Assembly (NCBI RefSeq): GCF_028830055.1
Contig: NZ_CP101655.1
Location: 1,618,880-1,682,879, forward strand
DNA length: 64,000 nt
Direction of reading: 5' to 3'
Source: Pseudomonas serboccidentalis
GTDB taxonomy: Bacteria; Pseudomonadota; Gammaproteobacteria; Pseudomonadales; Pseudomonadaceae
Every line of letters begins with the position of its first letter. Position 1 is the first letter of the stretch. This document shows positions 51,457 through 60,126 of the stretch, piece after piece. The notes below the pieces were generated by a model. That model made no database searches. It was not told where the DNA came from and saw only the letters and a list, made by a program, of their open reading frames with translations. The translations under genes were made by a program, and so were the position numbers.

Positions 51457-52179
51457 CTATTTCAAGTGCGGCCGATCAAACCACTCCAGCGCCGTGCGCC
51501 AGATGCAGATTCCCAGAAAGTACGCCGACATCAGCAGCCACAAAGCCATCACCAGCGGATTGAGCGCTGGGTGGTTGAGCACCAGCGACAGGCTGCACAG
51601 CAGCCAGATCGCCGTCACCGCGATGTTGATCGGCATGAACCGGCGCACGCGGAACGGGTGGAGGAATTTCATCCGGGTGACGGTCAGCAGGGCCAGGCCG
51701 ATCACCGTCAAAAAGGTGATCCACGGCCCCGGGCCGATGATGTACAGGCACAGGGCAACCACGTTCCACGCGGCCGGGAAGCCGACGAAATAGTTGTCCT
51801 TGCTCTTCATGTTGACGTTGCAGAAGCAGAACAGCGACGACACCAGAATCAGCGACACGGTCAGCAGCAGGGTGTAGTCGGGCAGGGGAATGTAGCGGTA
51901 GATGAACAGTGCCGGGATGAACACGTAGGTGAGGTAGTCGATTACCAGATCGAGGATCGAACCGTCGAAACTCGGCAACACCGATTGCACATTGACCTTG
52001 CGTGCCAGCGCGCCGTCGAGACCATCGACGATCAACGCCACGCCCAGCCACATCAGGCAATGGGTCGGCTGGTTTTCCAGCAGCGCGAGGGTTGCCAGAA
52101 AGGCAGTGACCACGCCGGTCGCGGTAAAACCATGGGCGCCCCATGCTTTGAGCCTGGCGATGTGTACGGTCGATATCAC
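51457..52179 (-). CDS. pcs: Phosphatidylcholine synthase Pcs
   Basis: A 240-aa integral membrane enzyme with about eight hydrophobic segments. The CDP-alcohol phosphotransferase motif is present as DGLDGALAR, then FDGSILDLVIDY (DG-x2-DG-x2-AR-x8-DG-x3-D-x3-D). The alternation with YLTYVFIPALFIYRYIPLP matches bacterial Pcs, which joins choline directly to CDP-diacylglycerol. The start is GTG 52179, with GGAG nine bases upstream. The gene is isolated. It implies phosphatidylcholine in the membrane when choline is available. Confidence 0.92.
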   Translation of the reverse strand: MISTVHIARLKAWGAHGFTATGVVTAFLATLALLENQPTHCLMWLGVALIVDGLDGALARKVNVQSVLPSFDGSILDLVIDYLTYVFIPALFIYRYIPLPDYTLLLTVSLILVSSLFCFCNVNMKSKDNYFVGFPAAWNVVALCLYIIGPGPWITFLTVIGLALLTVTRMKFLHPFRVRRFMPINIAVTAIWLLCSLSLVLNHPALNPLVMALWLLMSAYFLGICIWRTALEWFDRPHLK

Positions 52180-52439
52180 AGGGGCGTTCTCCAGAAAAAT
52201 GAAGCAAGCCGGGTATCACCCTTGGGCACAGGGCGCCGGCAAACCGGGTCGGGGTTGCAGCTATCGACCGGTTCGGCCGGGATAAGGTTCACCACCTTTG
52301 AATCTTAGCTGGCCGCACAAAAAATACCTCGGCGAAATCCGCCGGTGGCGCCAGGCGTCAGCTAAATGGTGTTGGCGCGATGGCTGCGGCAGTCTATCGT
52401 TGCCTGACGCAATTAATGCCAATGCCTGAGGACGACATC

Positions 52440-53207
52440 ATGAACACCAGCGATTTGCTCGAACAACTGCTGCGGGGCCAGGCCTCGGCAGGACAACAAA
52501 GTGGTGCCTCGGCCGGTGGTGGTCTGGATGGGTTGGGCGGCTTGCTCGGCGGCCTGTTGGGCGGCGGTGCGAGCGCTGGCGGCAGTGGGGCGCAGTCCGG
52601 TGGGCTGGGTGGTCTGGGCGGCTTGCTCGGTGGCCTGCTCGGCGGTGGCAGCGGCGGTGGTTTGGGCGGCGCGCTCGGCGGAGCACTGGGCGGCGGCGGT
52701 ACGCAAAGCCGCTCCGGCGGCACCAATTATGCGGCGCTGGCCTCGCTGGGGATGATGGCGTTCCAGGCGTATCAGGCCTGGCAACGCAGTCAGGCCTCGG
52801 CCGCACCACAACAGATCCCGCAAACGGCGAATCTGCTGGCCGGGCCCGAGGTCGAGGAACACAGTCACGCGGTGCTGCGGGCGCTGATCGCGGCAGCCAA
52901 GGCTGACGGTGAGATCGATGAACGTGAACAACAGATGATCAACGGTGAAATCAGCAAGCACACCGACGATCCGCAATTGCAGCAGTGGTTTGAAAGCGAA
53001 GTCGCCAAACCGCTGGATGCGAACGAAGTCGCGCAGGCGGCCAACGGCGATCCGGCCATGGCCGCTGAGATGTATCTGGTCAGTGTGATCCTGGTGGACG
53101 ACCAGCAGGATGCCGAGCGCAACTACCTGGATGAACTGGCAGCGGCGCTGCAGATCGATCCGCAATTGCAGGTGCATCTGGAACAACAGGCCAAGGGTAC
53201 GGCTTAA
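52440..53207 (+). CDS. DUF533 family protein with TerB-like domain
   Basis: A 255-aa protein. Residues about 20-90 are extremely Gly/Leu-rich with repeated GGLLGGLLGGG-type units; a hydrophobic helix near AALASLGMMAFQAYQAW follows. The C-terminal domain (about 135-250) is TerB/DUF533-like: HAVLRALIAAAKADGEIDE, QQMINGEISKH and YLVSVILVDDQQDAERNYL. E. coli YebE is a membrane-stress-induced relative. Function is not established. GAGG precedes the ATG at 52440; a longer upstream frame is unlikely. Confidence 0.88.
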   Translation: MNTSDLLEQLLRGQASAGQQSGASAGGGLDGLGGLLGGLLGGGASAGGSGAQSGGLGGLGGLLGGLLGGGSGGGLGGALGGALGGGGTQSRSGGTNYAALASLGMMAFQAYQAWQRSQASAAPQQIPQTANLLAGPEVEEHSHAVLRALIAAAKADGEIDEREQQMINGEISKHTDDPQLQQWFESEVAKPLDANEVAQAANGDPAMAAEMYLVSVILVDDQQDAERNYLDELAAALQIDPQLQVHLEQQAKGTA

Positions 53208-53214
53208 GGCAAAG

Positions 53215-53320
53215 TCAAAAGATTGTCCGCACGCGGCCCGAACCTTCGGCAGCTCCTACAGAGGATTGGCGGTGTACTCCAGATACCTGTAGGAGCTGCC
53301 GAAGGCTGCGATCTTTTGAT
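53215..53320. repeat. REP doublet downstream of RAYT (CTTCGG variant of family A)
   Basis: The left arm has GTCCGCACGCGGCCCGAACC then TTCGGCAGCTCCTACA; the right arm has TGTAGGAGCTGCCGAAGGCT then GCGATCTTTTGATC. Unlike other family A copies (CCGCAGG), both arms carry the CCGAAGG variant. The element ends 2 bp from the transposase stop. Confidence 0.88.
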
Positions 53321-53322
53321 CT

Positions 53323-53781
53323 TCAGAGCCAGATTGCGTCCCACAACGGATAATCACCCAAGCGCTGCACCAGTCCGGCTCGCAATGGGTTCATGACGAT
53401 ATAACGGGCTGCCGCTTTAAGATCTTCATCGCGACGCAAGGCCCGGTCGTAATAGCCGCGTTGCCATAGACCTCCCTGGCTGCCAGACATCAGGTTTACC
53501 GACCGACAACTGCGCGACTTGACGCGGCACATCAACTGCGCCAAGGAACCTTGTTGCAACTCAACCAGCCAGTGCAGGTGGTCCGGCATGACCACCCAAG
53601 CCAAAGATTCAATCAATCCTGCCTCATCGGCCGCGCGCATCTGTTCAACCAATAATCGTCCCGTTCTCCAGTCGGAAAAAACCGGTCGACGCGCCTCAAC
53701 CACCGCCGTCAGCAAATAGACACGCCCAACCTCCGAATATCGCCCCTTGCGCAAACCACATGCTCTTGCAGCTTCAGGCAT
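53323..53781 (-). CDS. REP-associated tyrosine transposase (RAYT)
   Basis: A 152-aa Y1 (HUH) transposase of the TnpA_REP group. The metal-binding HUH motif is VVMPDHLHWLVE and the C-terminal helix holds GYYDRALRRDEDLKAAARYI, with the nucleophile tyrosine in RYIVMNPLRAG or in the GYYDR segment. RAYTs cut single-stranded REP DNA and are domesticated, single-copy enzymes. GGAGGG about eight bases before ATG 53781 favours this start; ATG 53802 adds seven residues. The gene is bracketed by REP doublets of one sequence variant, the classical RAYT arrangement. Confidence 0.92.
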   Translation of the reverse strand: MPEAARACGLRKGRYSEVGRVYLLTAVVEARRPVFSDWRTGRLLVEQMRAADEAGLIESLAWVVMPDHLHWLVELQQGSLAQLMCRVKSRSCRSVNLMSGSQGGLWQRGYYDRALRRDEDLKAAARYIVMNPLRAGLVQRLGDYPLWDAIWL

Positions 53782-53864
53782 TCCATTGCCCTCCGTGACC
53801 ATCGTCTTGGAACACTAGCGTTTCCGAGGCCAATCGCGAATCCAGCTCATTACACGATGTAAAT

Positions 53865-53964
53865 GTAGGAGCTGCCGAAGGTTCGGGCCGCGTGCGGACG
53901 ATCTTTTGATCTTCAAAAATCAAAAGATCGTCCGCACGCGGCCCGAACCTTCGGCAGCTCCTAC
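53865..53964. repeat. REPIN with perfect 46-bp arms upstream of RAYT
   Basis: Positions 53865-53910 are the exact reverse complement of 53919-53964, separated by an 8-nt loop (CTTCAAAA). The arms start GTAGGAGCTGCCGAAGGTTC, the same CCGAAGG variant as the element on the other side of the transposase gene. Confidence 0.95.
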
Positions 53965-53966
53965 AG

Positions 53967-54046
53967 TGATCAAGTGATCAAGTGATCAAGTGATCAAGTG
54001 ATCAAGTGATCGAGTGATCAAGTGATCGAGTGATCAAGTGATCGAG
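53967..54046. repeat. Ten tandem copies of an 8-bp repeat TGATCRAG
   Basis: Five TGATCAAG units are followed by an alternating G, A, G, A, G variant series (TGATCGAG/TGATCAAG). The array directly follows the REPIN and each unit holds one GATC. It lies in the 389-bp gap 53782-54170, which has no gene. Length variation by slippage is likely. Confidence 0.95.
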
Positions 54047-54170
54047 GGTTGATCGGGCCGTCCGTCAGGGCGATTTTCATGTCGATTGAATTTTTCTCCG
54101 TAGCGGTTGCTCTGCTGCTGTAGAGGCGTGAAGCAACGCCCTGACAGGCCAACCGACCGAGAACATTGAC

Positions 54171-55550
54171 ATGACTGCCCTGACTTCCCTGCAAGCGCCG
54201 AGCGCGCAGCAACAGCCGATCATTGCCGACGGTGATCTGCGGCGCATTTATGAGGCACTGCTGCTCGAGGATTCGCCTGAAACCCTCGCGCAGGATTTTC
54301 TCGATGAACAATTGCTGCGTGCCTCGCAGTTACCCGAAGCGCTGCCGCAGGATCCGTCTGCCTGGCAGGCCTGGGTCGCTCAACGCTGCACCGAGGTTGC
54401 CCGGCAGTATGCCGAGTACCTGCAACAGCGCCAGGCCGGCGGGCCGCGCCAGTTCTTCAGCAACAAGGCTCACGCGCTGTACTTTCTGCAAGCCGTGGCG
54501 CCGACCAAACTGGTCGATGGCGCGTGGCTGTACGGATTGTTGCCGCAATGGCGCGACCCGCGTTTTGACGGCTTGCTGTGCACCTATCTGGAAGAACTCG
54601 GCGACGGCAATCCTGCGCAAAACCATGTGGTGATCTACCGCAAACTGCTCGCCGAACATGGCTTGCAGGACGCCAGCGCCATCACGGATGAGCGCTACCT
54701 GCAAGGCGCGCTGCAACTGGCACTCGGTGCCTGTGGCGAGAACGTTCTGCCGGAGGTCATCGGCTACAACCTGGGCTATGAACAACTGCCGCTGCACTTG
54801 CTGATCAGTGCCTATGAACTCAGCGAGTTGGGCATCGATCCGTACTACTTCACGCTGCACGTGACCATCGATAACGCCAGCACCGGCCATGCGCAAAAAG
54901 CCGTGCAGTCGGTGCTCGACCTGCTGCCACTGGAAGCCGATCGCGGCGAATTCCTGCGCCGGGTGTCGCTGGGTTATCGACTCAACGATCTGGGGCAGGG
55001 CAGCCGCGCGATCATCGAGAGCTTTGACCTGGAACACGAAGTGCTGGCGATGCTCGAACGCAAGCGTCCGTTCGGCCAGCACATGCATTCGGACTACTGC
55101 CGCTTCGAAGGCAAAACCGTCAATCAGTGGCTGGCCACGCCCGAGCAACTGCCCGGATTTTTGCAGGCGATGCAGGACAAAGGCTGGATCAAACGCAACC
55201 AAGACCCACAGGCCAGTCGCTTCTGGCAGTTGATCGACGGTGACGGTGCGGCAATGTTCGGCGTGTTCAGCCCGTATGAAAAACAGCTGCTGCACGACTG
55301 GATTGCCGGTGACTGGACGCCACCCGACCCACGCAAGGTGCCACGACGCAGCCGTCAGGTCGCGACTCCCGACGCCGCCGTGCCCGAACACGATCCCGAT
55401 GTGCAACGCCTGACCGCCGCCCTGCAAGGCCAGGACGGTCACGGGCAAATGGCAACGCTGATCCCGTGGCTGGCGCCAGCCCGTCACGCCCACCCGGCGG
55501 GGCTGTTGGCGACGCGTCGTTTCATCGAACTCAAATCCAGCCTGCGCTAA
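54171..55550 (+). CDS. Iron-containing redox enzyme family protein (heme-oxygenase-like fold)
   Basis: A 459-aa protein. The central part (about 95-320) matches the heme-oxygenase-like diiron family: RQFFSNKAHALYFLQAVAP, TYLEELGDGNPAQNHVVIY (Glu and His ligands), YNLGYEQLPLHLLISAYE and YYFTLHVTIDNASTGHAQKA, with the H-x3-D/N-x3-H layout expected for iron. Such enzymes carry out N-oxygenation, desaturation or C-C cleavage. The C-terminal 100 residues are an unassigned tail. Only 10 bp separate it from a methyltransferase gene, which points to a shared product. The ribosome site is weak. Confidence 0.85.
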   Translation: MTALTSLQAPSAQQQPIIADGDLRRIYEALLLEDSPETLAQDFLDEQLLRASQLPEALPQDPSAWQAWVAQRCTEVARQYAEYLQQRQAGGPRQFFSNKAHALYFLQAVAPTKLVDGAWLYGLLPQWRDPRFDGLLCTYLEELGDGNPAQNHVVIYRKLLAEHGLQDASAITDERYLQGALQLALGACGENVLPEVIGYNLGYEQLPLHLLISAYELSELGIDPYYFTLHVTIDNASTGHAQKAVQSVLDLLPLEADRGEFLRRVSLGYRLNDLGQGSRAIIESFDLEHEVLAMLERKRPFGQHMHSDYCRFEGKTVNQWLATPEQLPGFLQAMQDKGWIKRNQDPQASRFWQLIDGDGAAMFGVFSPYEKQLLHDWIAGDWTPPDPRKVPRRSRQVATPDAAVPEHDPDVQRLTAALQGQDGHGQMATLIPWLAPARHAHPAGLLATRRFIELKSSLR

Positions 55551-55560
55551 GGAAATCCCC

Positions 55561-56514
55561 ATGAATCAGGAAGAACAACTGTCCGCCAACGACCTCACGC
55601 TGCTGCAACTCGGCCGACGCTTGCAGGCCGACGGCTACCGTTTCATCACGCCGACGCCCTTGACCCATCAACGCGTCAACCAGCGAGATGAGGGGCAGGC
55701 CGCCGAGACCCTGCGCGACGTCTTCGGCTGGTCGCGTCCGTTCGAGCCGGGGTTGTTGTCTGCTGACGAACAGCGGCAATTGCAGGAGGCGCAAGTGATC
55801 GATGTCTACGACGGCCGCTTGAAAAGCCGGGTGCGCTGGTCGAGTCTGGATGACTTGCTCTTCGTCCACTCGGGGTTTCCCACCGACGCCGCCGACTCGG
55901 TGTTTTTCGGCCCGGACACCTACCGTTTCGCACAGCTGATTCACGCGCACCTGCAACAGAACTTCGCGCCGATTCAGCGCGCCGTGGACATCGGCTGCGG
56001 TGCCGGCGTCGGTGCGATCCTGATTGCCCGCGCGCGACGTGAAGCCGAAGTGCTGGCGGTGGACATCAATCCCGCCGCGCTGCGCCTGACCGCAATCAAC
56101 GCGGCATTGGCCGAGGTTGCCAATGTCGAGTTGCAGGCCAGCGATGTGCTGCAGGGCATTGACGGCAGCTTCGACCTGATTGTCGCCAACCCGCCGTACA
56201 TGGCCGACCCGGCCGGACGTGCCTACCGGCATGGCGGTGGCTCACTCGGTGCCGGGTTGTCGCTGCGCATCGTCGAGCAGGCCCTCAATCGACTGGCGCC
56301 CGGTGGTTCGTTGCTGCTGTACACCGGCGTGGCGATGGTCGACGGTCGCGACCCGTTTTTCGACACCGTGGTGCCACGGCTGGACTCGACGCGATTCGGC
56401 TGGACCTATCGTGAACTGGACCCCGACGTGTTCGGTGAAGAGTTGTTGAACCCCGGTTACCAGCGTGTGGACCGGATCGCCGTGGTCGCGCTGACCGTGA
56501 CCCGCATGGGCTGA
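55561..56514 (+). CDS. Class I SAM methyltransferase with NPPY motif (PrmC/HemK-like)
   Basis: A 317-aa protein. Its C-terminal two thirds form the methyltransferase: AVDIGCGAGVGAILIAR (motif I), VLAVDINPAALRLTAINAAL and the catalytic LIVANPPYMADPAG (NPPY), typical of enzymes that methylate nitrogen in glutamine, adenine or related groups. The N-terminal 110 residues are separate and include YRFITPTPLTHQRVN and LFVHSGFPTDAADSVFFGP. Translation release factors or a small molecule could be the target. It lies 10 bp after the heme-oxygenase-like gene and 17 bp before ligD. AAGGAAAT precedes the ATG. Confidence 0.85.
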   Translation: MNQEEQLSANDLTLLQLGRRLQADGYRFITPTPLTHQRVNQRDEGQAAETLRDVFGWSRPFEPGLLSADEQRQLQEAQVIDVYDGRLKSRVRWSSLDDLLFVHSGFPTDAADSVFFGPDTYRFAQLIHAHLQQNFAPIQRAVDIGCGAGVGAILIARARREAEVLAVDINPAALRLTAINAALAEVANVELQASDVLQGIDGSFDLIVANPPYMADPAGRAYRHGGGSLGAGLSLRIVEQALNRLAPGGSLLLYTGVAMVDGRDPFFDTVVPRLDSTRFGWTYRELDPDVFGEELLNPGYQRVDRIAVVALTVTRMG

Positions 56515-56531
56515 AACAAGGCAGGTGCGCC

Positions 56532-59132
56532 ATGAACCGGAACCTCGACGACTACAACCGCATGCGCGATTTCTCGGCGACCTCAGAGCCCGCCGCCGTC
56601 AAGCGCCGTGCCCGCAGCAAGGCCACCGAGCATGCGCTGCAGTTCTGCATCCAGAAGCACGACGCGTCGCATCTGCATTACGACTTTCGCCTGGAACTCG
56701 ATGGCGCACTCAAGAGCTGGGCAGTGCCCAAGGGGCCGTCGCTCGACCCCAAGGTCAAGCGCCTGGCCGTGCATGTCGAAGACCATCCGCTGGATTACGC
56801 CACGTTCGAGGGCAGCATTCCCGAAGGGCATTACGGCGCCGGCGATGTGATCGTCTGGGATCGTGGCGTGTGGATCCCGCTGGAAGACCCGGCCAAGGCC
56901 TACGCCAAGGGCAAACTCAAGTTCGAGCTGCAGGGCGAGAAGCTGTCCGGCCTCTGGAACCTGGTGCGCACGCACATGCCGGGCAAGAAGGAAAACTGGT
57001 TCCTGATCAAGCATCAGGACAGCGCCGCCCGCCCGCAAGACGACTACGATGTGCTCAGCGCGGAGCCGAACAGCGTGCTCAGCGAGCGAACCCTGATCAG
57101 CAAACCGAGGCTCGCCGCCGAGCAAGCCAAACCCGTGAAAAAGGCCCCGGCCAAACCGCGCAAAGCCGCGTCCGGGACGCTCACCGGTGCGCGCAAGGCC
57201 AAGCTCCCGGCGCAACTCAAACCGGAGCTGGCGACCCTGGTCGACAGCGCACCCGAAGGGCAGTGGAGTTACGAGATCAAGTTCGACGGCTACCGGATCA
57301 TGGCGCGCATCGATCACGGCGAGGTGCAACTGTTTACCCGCAACGGTCACGACTGGACGCACAAACTGCCGCAACAGGCGCAAGCACTGGCCACGTTGGG
57401 GCTGGAATCGGCTTGGCTGGACGGTGAAATGGTGGTGGCCAACGAGCAAGGCGTGCCGGATTTTCAGGCGCTGCAAAACGCCTTCGAAGCCGGGCGCAGC
57501 GGCAACATCGTCTATTACCTGTTCGACTTGCCGTACCTCAACGGCGTGGACCTGCGTGAAGTGCCGGTCGAGGAGCGCCGCGCGGCACTGTCCACGGTGC
57601 TCGGTGGGCATGAGCAGCCCTTGCTGCGCTTCTCCGAAGCCTTTGACGAAGCCCCGGACGCGCTGCTCAACAGCGCCTGCCAGATGCAGATGGAAGGGCT
57701 GATCGGCAAACGCCTTGGCTCACCCTACGTGTCGCGGCGCAGCAGCGACTGGATCAAGCTCAAATGCAAGCATCGGCAGGAATTCGTGATTGTCGGCTAC
57801 ACCGATCCGCAAGGCGCGCGCAGTGCCTTCGGTGCCTTGCTGTTGGGCCTGCATGATCGTGACAGCGGCGAGCTGCGCTACGCCGGCAAGGTCGGCACCG
57901 GGTTCAACGAAGCGACGCTGAAAAGCATCCTCGCCCAACTCAAGCCGTTGCAGGTGAAGAAGGCCACGGTGGTCAATCCGCCAAGTGGCTTCGACGCCAA
58001 AGGCGTGCACTGGCTCAAGCCGAGCCTGTTGGCAGAAGTGGCGTTCGCCGAAATGACCAAGGACGGCTCGGTGCGTCACGCCGTGTTCCATGGTTTGCGC
58101 AATGACAAACCGGCCAGGGCCATTACCGAGGAGCGAGCGAAAACCGTGAAGACGTCAGCCAAAGCCAGCCCATCGAAAAAGGCACCTTCAGCAAAAAAAA
58201 CCACCCCTTCGAAGACCAGCGAACCGGCACCGTCGCAGCTTGGCCTCGCCAGCGGCAAGGTGCGCATCACCCACCCCGATCGGGTGATCGATGCAGTCAG
58301 TGGCACCACCAAGATGCAACTGGCCGAGTATTACGCCAGTGTTGCCGAATGGATTCTGCCGCAACTCAAGGATCGCCCGGTGGCGCTGGTGCGGGCGCCG
58401 GACGGTATTGCCGGCGAACTGTTCTTCCAGAAAAACGCCGAGCGCCTGGCGATTCCCGGCATCACCACGCTGGACAAAGACGTCATCGGCCAACCGGTGA
58501 TGCTGATCAACAACGCCGAAGCGCTGATTGGTGCGGTGCAGATGAGCACGGTCGAGTTGCACACCTGGAACGCCACCACGGTCGATCTGGACAAGCCTGA
58601 TCGATTCGTCCTCGATCTCGACCCGGACCCCGCGCTGCCGTGGAAAAGCATGGTCGAAGCCACCGCGTTGACCCTGACCGTGCTCGATGAACTGGGACTC
58701 AAGGCGTTCCTCAAGACCAGTGGCGGCAAGGGTATTCACCTGGTGGTGCCGTTGACCCGCAAACATGGCTGGGACGAGGTCAAGGATTTCAGCCACGCGA
58801 TCGTCAGCCATATGGCGAACCTCTTGCCGGAGCGGTTTTCAGCGGTGTCCGGGCCGAAAAACCGTGTCGGGCGGATCTTCATCGATTACCTGCGCAACGG
58901 TCTGGGTGCCACCACCATTTGTGCCTACGCGGCGCGCACCCGCGAAGGGTTACCGGTGTCGGTGCCGCTGTTTCGTGACGAGGTGGCGGAGATCAAGGGC
59001 GGCAATCAGTGGAACATCAGCAATGTCCATGAGCGTCTGAACGAGGTCGGCGATGAGCCGTGGGCCGAGATGAAGAAAACCCGCCAGAGCATCACGGCCG
59101 AGATGCGCAAGCGGGTTGGCATGAAAAAGTGA
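56532..59132 (+). CDS. ligD: Multifunctional DNA ligase D (NHEJ)
   Basis: An 866-aa LigD in the Pseudomonas order phosphoesterase, ligase, polymerase. The 3'-phosphoesterase (about 30-190) has HLHYDFRLELDG and GSIPEGHYGAGDV. The ATP-dependent ligase (about 220-535) has the adenylated lysine in EIKFDGYR (K250), with LDGEMVV and EGLIGKRLGSPY. After a Lys/Ser/Pro-rich linker (about 535-570) the primase-polymerase domain follows, with metal aspartates in FVLDLDPDPALPW and KTSGGKGIHLVVPL. It repairs double-strand breaks with Ku; no ku gene is in this window. It follows the methyltransferase by 17 bp. Confidence 0.96.
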   Translation: MNRNLDDYNRMRDFSATSEPAAVKRRARSKATEHALQFCIQKHDASHLHYDFRLELDGALKSWAVPKGPSLDPKVKRLAVHVEDHPLDYATFEGSIPEGHYGAGDVIVWDRGVWIPLEDPAKAYAKGKLKFELQGEKLSGLWNLVRTHMPGKKENWFLIKHQDSAARPQDDYDVLSAEPNSVLSERTLISKPRLAAEQAKPVKKAPAKPRKAASGTLTGARKAKLPAQLKPELATLVDSAPEGQWSYEIKFDGYRIMARIDHGEVQLFTRNGHDWTHKLPQQAQALATLGLESAWLDGEMVVANEQGVPDFQALQNAFEAGRSGNIVYYLFDLPYLNGVDLREVPVEERRAALSTVLGGHEQPLLRFSEAFDEAPDALLNSACQMQMEGLIGKRLGSPYVSRRSSDWIKLKCKHRQEFVIVGYTDPQGARSAFGALLLGLHDRDSGELRYAGKVGTGFNEATLKSILAQLKPLQVKKATVVNPPSGFDAKGVHWLKPSLLAEVAFAEMTKDGSVRHAVFHGLRNDKPARAITEERAKTVKTSAKASPSKKAPSAKKTTPSKTSEPAPSQLGLASGKVRITHPDRVIDAVSGTTKMQLAEYYASVAEWILPQLKDRPVALVRAPDGIAGELFFQKNAERLAIPGITTLDKDVIGQPVMLINNAEALIGAVQMSTVELHTWNATTVDLDKPDRFVLDLDPDPALPWKSMVEATALTLTVLDELGLKAFLKTSGGKGIHLVVPLTRKHGWDEVKDFSHAIVSHMANLLPERFSAVSGPKNRVGRIFIDYLRNGLGATTICAYAARTREGLPVSVPLFRDEVAEIKGGNQWNISNVHERLNEVGDEPWAEMKKTRQSITAEMRKRVGMKK

Positions 59133-59543
59133 TCAGGTGTCGCGCAGCAAGTCGTGGGCGTTGAGCAGTTCGAAGGCGATTTCGGGGTGGTTGTTCAGGC
59201 CCCGACGAATCGCTGCGGGGATCGATTTGCGCGTCTTGCGACACATCCCCGGCAGCTCCGCGATCTGAATGTCGATGCCAAGCATGGTGCGCACTTCATG
59301 AAATCCCGGGGCGACTTCCACACGTACGCCCAACTGCTCGTACATACGGTTCTGCAGGTGCCGCAGGTCGGCGAGGTCCTTTAGTTGTTCCAGGCGCGCG
59401 AGAAGGATTTTTTCCTGCTCGCGCGTGAGACGAAGGATGCGCAGATCCGTGCCGGGCGTCTCCAGCAACGATTCGCGCCCGCAATCGCAGGCGCCGGGCG
59501 GGCAGGGTGAGCGCAAAGGCGCAAGGGGCGCAAGAGTCGTCAT
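59133..59543 (-). CDS. Hypothetical protein with N-terminal cysteine cluster
   Basis: A protein of about 136 aa. Near the N-terminus, CPPGACDCGRESLL places three cysteines in ten residues, possibly a metal site; a charged helix ILRLTREQEKILLARLEQL follows. Later, GFHEVRTMLGIDIQIAELPG and RKSIPAAIRRGLNNHPEIAF suggest a compact helical domain. I do not recognise the family. The stop abuts the ligD stop with no gap, so the genes converge. The start is uncertain between ATG 59543 (GGAGG very close) and ATG 59555. Confidence 0.7.
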   Translation of the reverse strand: MTTLAPLAPLRSPCPPGACDCGRESLLETPGTDLRILRLTREQEKILLARLEQLKDLADLRHLQNRMYEQLGVRVEVAPGFHEVRTMLGIDIQIAELPGMCRKTRKSIPAAIRRGLNNHPEIAFELLNAHDLLRDT

Positions 59544-59623
59544 GGCCTCCATCATAGAGGCCGTCGGACCGTTTTGCCTATGCGCCTTCAGCTGCCGTCC
59601 ATCGGCCGCCGCATCCGTGACAG

Positions 59624-59938
59624 CTACTGATTCAGGCCTTCGTAATGCACCAGAATCGCGTTGGCGAGGTCCTCATCGCTGGCGTTCAGACCGGGGTTGT
59701 CGTGGCGCACCTGTTGCAGTACCGACTCAAGATAAACGCCACGGATGGCCCCGCCGCTGGCGACAAATGCGGACAAGTCGTCGCGTGCCGGGATCACCAT
59801 TTTGTGATCCTTGAAGGTCGAGTACAGCGAGGCGGACACACCCGCCGAAGTGGCGACGTCTCCGGCATCGACACGAGCCAGAGCCGAGCCGACAGGGAGG
59901 CACAGCAGGAGAGAAGAAATGAGCACTAACTTGCGCAT
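59624..59938 (-). CDS. DUF2388 small exported protein
   Basis: A 104-aa protein with a signal peptide (MRKLVLISSLLLCLPVG, cleavage after ALA). The mature part carries DVATSAGVSASLYSTFKDHK, DDLSAFVASGGAIRGVYLES and ANAILVHYE, the DUF2388 pattern common in Pseudomonas, often as several small paralogues per genome. Function is unknown; it should be periplasmic. GAGGAAC precedes ATG 59938; a frame starting six codons earlier is less likely. Confidence 0.88.
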   Translation of the reverse strand: MRKLVLISSLLLCLPVGSALARVDAGDVATSAGVSASLYSTFKDHKMVIPARDDLSAFVASGGAIRGVYLESVLQQVRHDNPGLNASDEDLANAILVHYEGLNQ

Positions 59939-60126
59939 GACGGTGTTCCTCCACAAGCGCGAAGCAAAAAGGAAGGACTACATAATCTCAGAGGGGCGCC
60001 GCTTGCCGGAGTTCCATTCGAGCGCAAGGATACTTGCTGAAACGCTCTGGGGCGGCGCATTTGCCCAAATAGGCTTAACTGAAACCCTGACAGGTGCATT
60101 CCAGCGAGCCTCAGGAGGAACCCACG

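Noticed and set aside
52200..52310. Riboswitch-like G/C-rich region upstream of pcs
   Set aside because: It does not match TPP, FMN or other conserved cores I can recall; only generic GC-rich complementarity is seen.
53967..54046. Possible CRISPR array
   Set aside because: Units are 8 bp in direct tandem without spacers, and no cas gene is present.
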